Shown piece after piece: positions 61,428 to 64,000 of a DNA stretch of 64,000 nt. The translations under genes and the position numbers were made by a program. Origin of the DNA: Oopsacas minuta (lineage: Eukaryota > Porifera > Hexactinellida > Lyssacinosida > Leucopsacidae); NCBI GenBank assembly GCA_024704765.1, contig JAKMXF010000221.1:310001-374000 (forward strand). Direction: 5' to 3'. Under the pieces are notes generated by a model. That model had not been told where the DNA came from, made no database searches, and worked only from the letters and a program-made list of their open reading frames with translations. Position 1 is the first letter of the stretch; each line of letters starts with the position of its first letter.

Positions 61428-64000
61428 CTAGACAGATGAGCTGTTGAGTAGATAGACAAAGTTCTTTAATACTTTTGATAAGTCTTGACCGTGGACAATA
61501 TCTGCCGCAGTGCACATGTAATTCTGTAGGAATTTTGGATAATTATTTGCATGCATTTATGACTCGTATTTCCTATTATTTTGTATTTTATGTGCTTACC
61601 GTGGGTACTCTCAGGTACTGACAACCTTCCAGAAATTTCTCAATATTCAATGTGACTTGTATTGTAGATAATACCTTGAAAGAGAAGTATAATAAGACAG
61701 TAAACATATTTAAACTATTTCTGTTTACTTTATTCTTCTCAGGAACATGAACAGGCACGAGGTTAGGTTGAACTAAGTTTACTAGCTTGCACGCTAATAC
61801 ACCATCTTGAATAAAAGTGTCAAAATCTTGTATTTCTATTCCTATTCTATCTTTTACTTCCTATATAATTCAATTGTAAATATCTCATTAATATTTATTA
61901 ACAAGAACTTACTGAGACAACATAATCTATTTGTGAAGTGAGAATATGAACGTTATATTCTCTCCGTTTAATTGTCAGGTTTCCTTGATCTTCCGTTGGT
62001 GAACACCTCTTAGTTTTAAAGTATTTATCTGAATCATGGGCTGCACCTGAATTTCCTTTGTCTATAGAAAGTTTAGCAACTTGTCCCTTTTCAGAAGCCA
62101 GTTTTGAGCTGAGCTGTTTCGTGAATGTTCGGGGAGGAGGTGGGGGTGGAGTTGACTTAGATAAATCTCTCTGTTCCTGAGGTATGAGAGTGGATACTAA
62201 TATTTCCCGGGGCTCTGGAGAAGCTTTAGGGGTAGGAGTATCTGACACAGTACTGGCATCACTAGCTGGAGAGGGAGGCCTCTCTGGAGGTTGTTTATCT
62301 AAGGTGCAATTAGCCAAATTTCAATTTAATGAATAAACTTCTAAAGTAAATACTAGCTTAATTATGTATTATATTTCCCTTAAATACAGCCAAACAACTC
62401 ACAACAGCTTTTCTATAACATTAATTTCAAGCTAGAATGGTTTAAGGAGCCTGTAGAGTTCTATGTAGTGTGTTTGGCTGTATTTCCGTTAATCAAGAAT
62501 ATACAACTAACTGTGATTTTAATGAACAAACTTGAAACTAGTTATAGAAAAGCTGTAACTGACTGCAGGGCAATAGCACTAGCTAGCTAGTTAAATATAC
62601 AGAATTCTAACAAACATATTATATATAATTGATGGGTCTCTCATCAGTTGTCACACATCATACTCACTTTGTGGATTGCTGTTTTTGGTGCGGTTTCTAT
62701 CGTCCATGGTTGCGTCAGGAGTATGGCTTATATATTTGTTAGACTAAAGTAGAAATTTTATAATATATCGTGTGGATAAAATATATTATAAAATACTGAC
62801 TGTAGATCTCCTGAGATCTGTGACGTAAGCATAAGGTGCCGCGAAGTAGTTCGCACTGGTGGAAGAACTTCTTGTTGATTCTGCTCTAGCTACTTGATTG
62901 ATTTGTCTGTGTATGAGTTTGGTGGATTGTCCTTCCTATTAGAATACGATTAAGTAATATAGAAGTCAATAAGGTTATGCAATTGTTTACTGAATTACCT
63001 CTTGACTATTTTCCAAGCTCTTCCTAGTATCAAGTCTAAAGAATAGATACATAATACTTAGCTATTACATAAGTAACTAAATTATACATACGGAGGATTG
63101 TTGACATGCTCATCAGATCCAGAATTCTCAAATGGTCGTCTCATGAAGGGACTCATTTTAAGGACGGGTCTAACCCTGGGCTGAATACGCAGACTCGCGG
63201 AGCCCTCGTGTTCTCCAGTAGGTGTTACGGACCGTCTGACTGTACGTGGGAGAGTAGCGTACATGCTGAGAACTGGTTTCTGTTCAGCTATCAAAGAGAA
63301 TGCAATAAATATCACTAAACATTAAATATTGATAATATTTAATAGAATTACAATCGTATTGACTTGATTTTCTCTTCATTTCTGATTTCCTAGTACGCTT
63401 TGGTCTCAGTAGTCCCTCAGAGTGTTTGTTATCATCTTTCTAAAGATTAAAAGATAATTAAAGTTTTTATTCAGAAGTAAATGAGTGAATTTATTATTTC
63501 TGCAAACTCACTCCAAATCCTACTTCCACATCCTCATTCGAGTTATGATTAATTCTCAGAAAGTCTAGATATATAGAGTTGTAATCCTGTCCATGAGAGC
63601 TGTCTACTCTCGTAAAACTCTCCTGTACATCTGGTGTAGTGAGTTTGTAATCATCAAGCTATATAGCAATGCATCGATCATATTAAATGTTATTATTACT
63701 AAAATTACCGATATTTATTCTGTTTACTTATTTATTTGATATAATAATATCTACATACATTTGTTCAATAGCTAATTCAATTAATAAACTATATTAAGAT
63801 GTTTTCTTAACTTCAGTGAGACAGCATAGAGGGATGTACCCTTTCATTTCCTCCTCTCCTCTTATTCGTATGCAATAACACCAGAAACTAATGAACGACA
63901 CCCCCAGCACTTGATCACCTTTGACAACGCTGAGCTTCTTGCCTGAGCACCATGGATACCATAAACACGCAAATATATTCAGCTTTAATACACCCAATAT
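61428..64000 (-). CDS. Partial SH3 / C-terminal calponin-homology gene
   Basis: Minus strand, open at the right edge. Exons: 64000-63812, 63658-63512, 63439-63364, 63287-63092, 63023-62999 (25-nt microexon), 62935-62801, 62743-62668, 62298-61913, 61860-61729, 61674-61600, 61523-61428; all phases agree, giving 510 residues. The first exon encodes an SH3-like domain (FACLWYPW, LSVVKGDQVLGV, W, MKGYIPLCCLTE). A Ser/Pro-rich linker with PPPPPP follows. The end is a CH domain (EVKDRIGIEIQDFDTFIQ; GVLACKLVNLVQPNLVPVHV; LNIEKFLEGCQYLRVP; ADIVHGQDLSKVLKNF) closest in style to the C-terminal CH of LRCH proteins. LRCH lacks SH3, so either this is a different architecture or the SH3 exon belongs to a separate gene ending in its own stop near 63794. 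Probably a cytoskeletal adaptor. Confidence 0.72.
62382..62556. repeat. Two interleaved inverted repeats in an intron
   Basis: Within the unusually long 369-bp intron of the SH3/CH gene, AAATACAGCCAAAC (62382-62395) is matched perfectly in reverse complement at 62472-62485, and ACAGCTTTTCTATAAC (62404-62419) at 62541-62556. The pairs interleave (left1, left2, right1, right2) and are not nested. The first pair has TA flanks and could be a 94-bp MITE (62387-62480). The second arm pair extends weakly through TTCAAG/CTTGAA. Confidence 0.7.

Overview
This is a compact, AT-rich nuclear segment from an animal. Spliceosomal GT-AG introns are almost all 50-75 bp, intergenic gaps are usually 80-350 bp, and the gene set is metazoan: a crumbs/eyes-shut-type EGF-laminin G protein, a synaptophysin-family protein, TMEM231 and TMEM216 of the ciliary transition zone, a DAG lipase, HINFP and an exon-junction eIF4A3. 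Protein divergence and gene density suggest an early-branching animal, most likely a sponge; that placement is inference from style and not a database result.

Layout. 1-5.6 kb: the edge of an unknown gene, a four-pass membrane protein, a PWWP3A-like protein and a TMTC O-mannosyltransferase. 5.9-15.5 kb: one 15-exon minus-strand gene for a protein of about 2880 residues that I do not recognise, with degenerate polybromo-like bromodomains followed by many copies of a helical module. It is divergent from DNA ligase I. 15.8-31.5 kb: plus-strand genes LIG1, RPL23A, ETFDH (with an antisense AIG1/ADTRP gene in its last intron), FAM124-like, macro domain, synaptophysin-like, membrane-anchored TRAF-like, TMEM231, RTRAF, TRAPPC2 and HINFP. 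31.8-42 kb: CLPP, MRPL55, CNNM (MOCS1A antisense in an intron), selenoprotein T (in-frame UGA plus a foldable SECIS, SLC35F antisense in an intron), NUDT21 and GLRX3. 41.9-46.7 kb: a secreted EGF-LamG protein. 46.9-58.1 kb: the mitochondrial helicase Twinkle, whose coding exons are spread over 11 kb and whose introns enclose eIF4A3, NDUFAF4, two TMEM256-family genes, a C18orf63-like gene, a DUF4537/tudor-like gene, a one-pass membrane protein and TMEM216. 58.4-64 kb: DAG lipase, a decayed TRIM-NHL-like fragment and a partial SH3/calponin-homology gene running off the right edge.

The strongest structural signal is intron size. I resolved roughly 57 introns by frame and homology; all but six are under 400 bp, and each of the six longer ones (695, 1133, 1431, 1469, 1680 and 6855 bp) contains at least one complete gene. 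Five of them hold exactly one antisense gene. Several products act in mitochondria (ETFDH, CLPP, mL55, Twinkle, NDUFAF4, possibly LIG1 and MOCS1A), but I see no operon-like logic beyond dense packing. All exon joins here were made by eye from splice signals, reading-frame phase and remembered family architecture, without transcripts.
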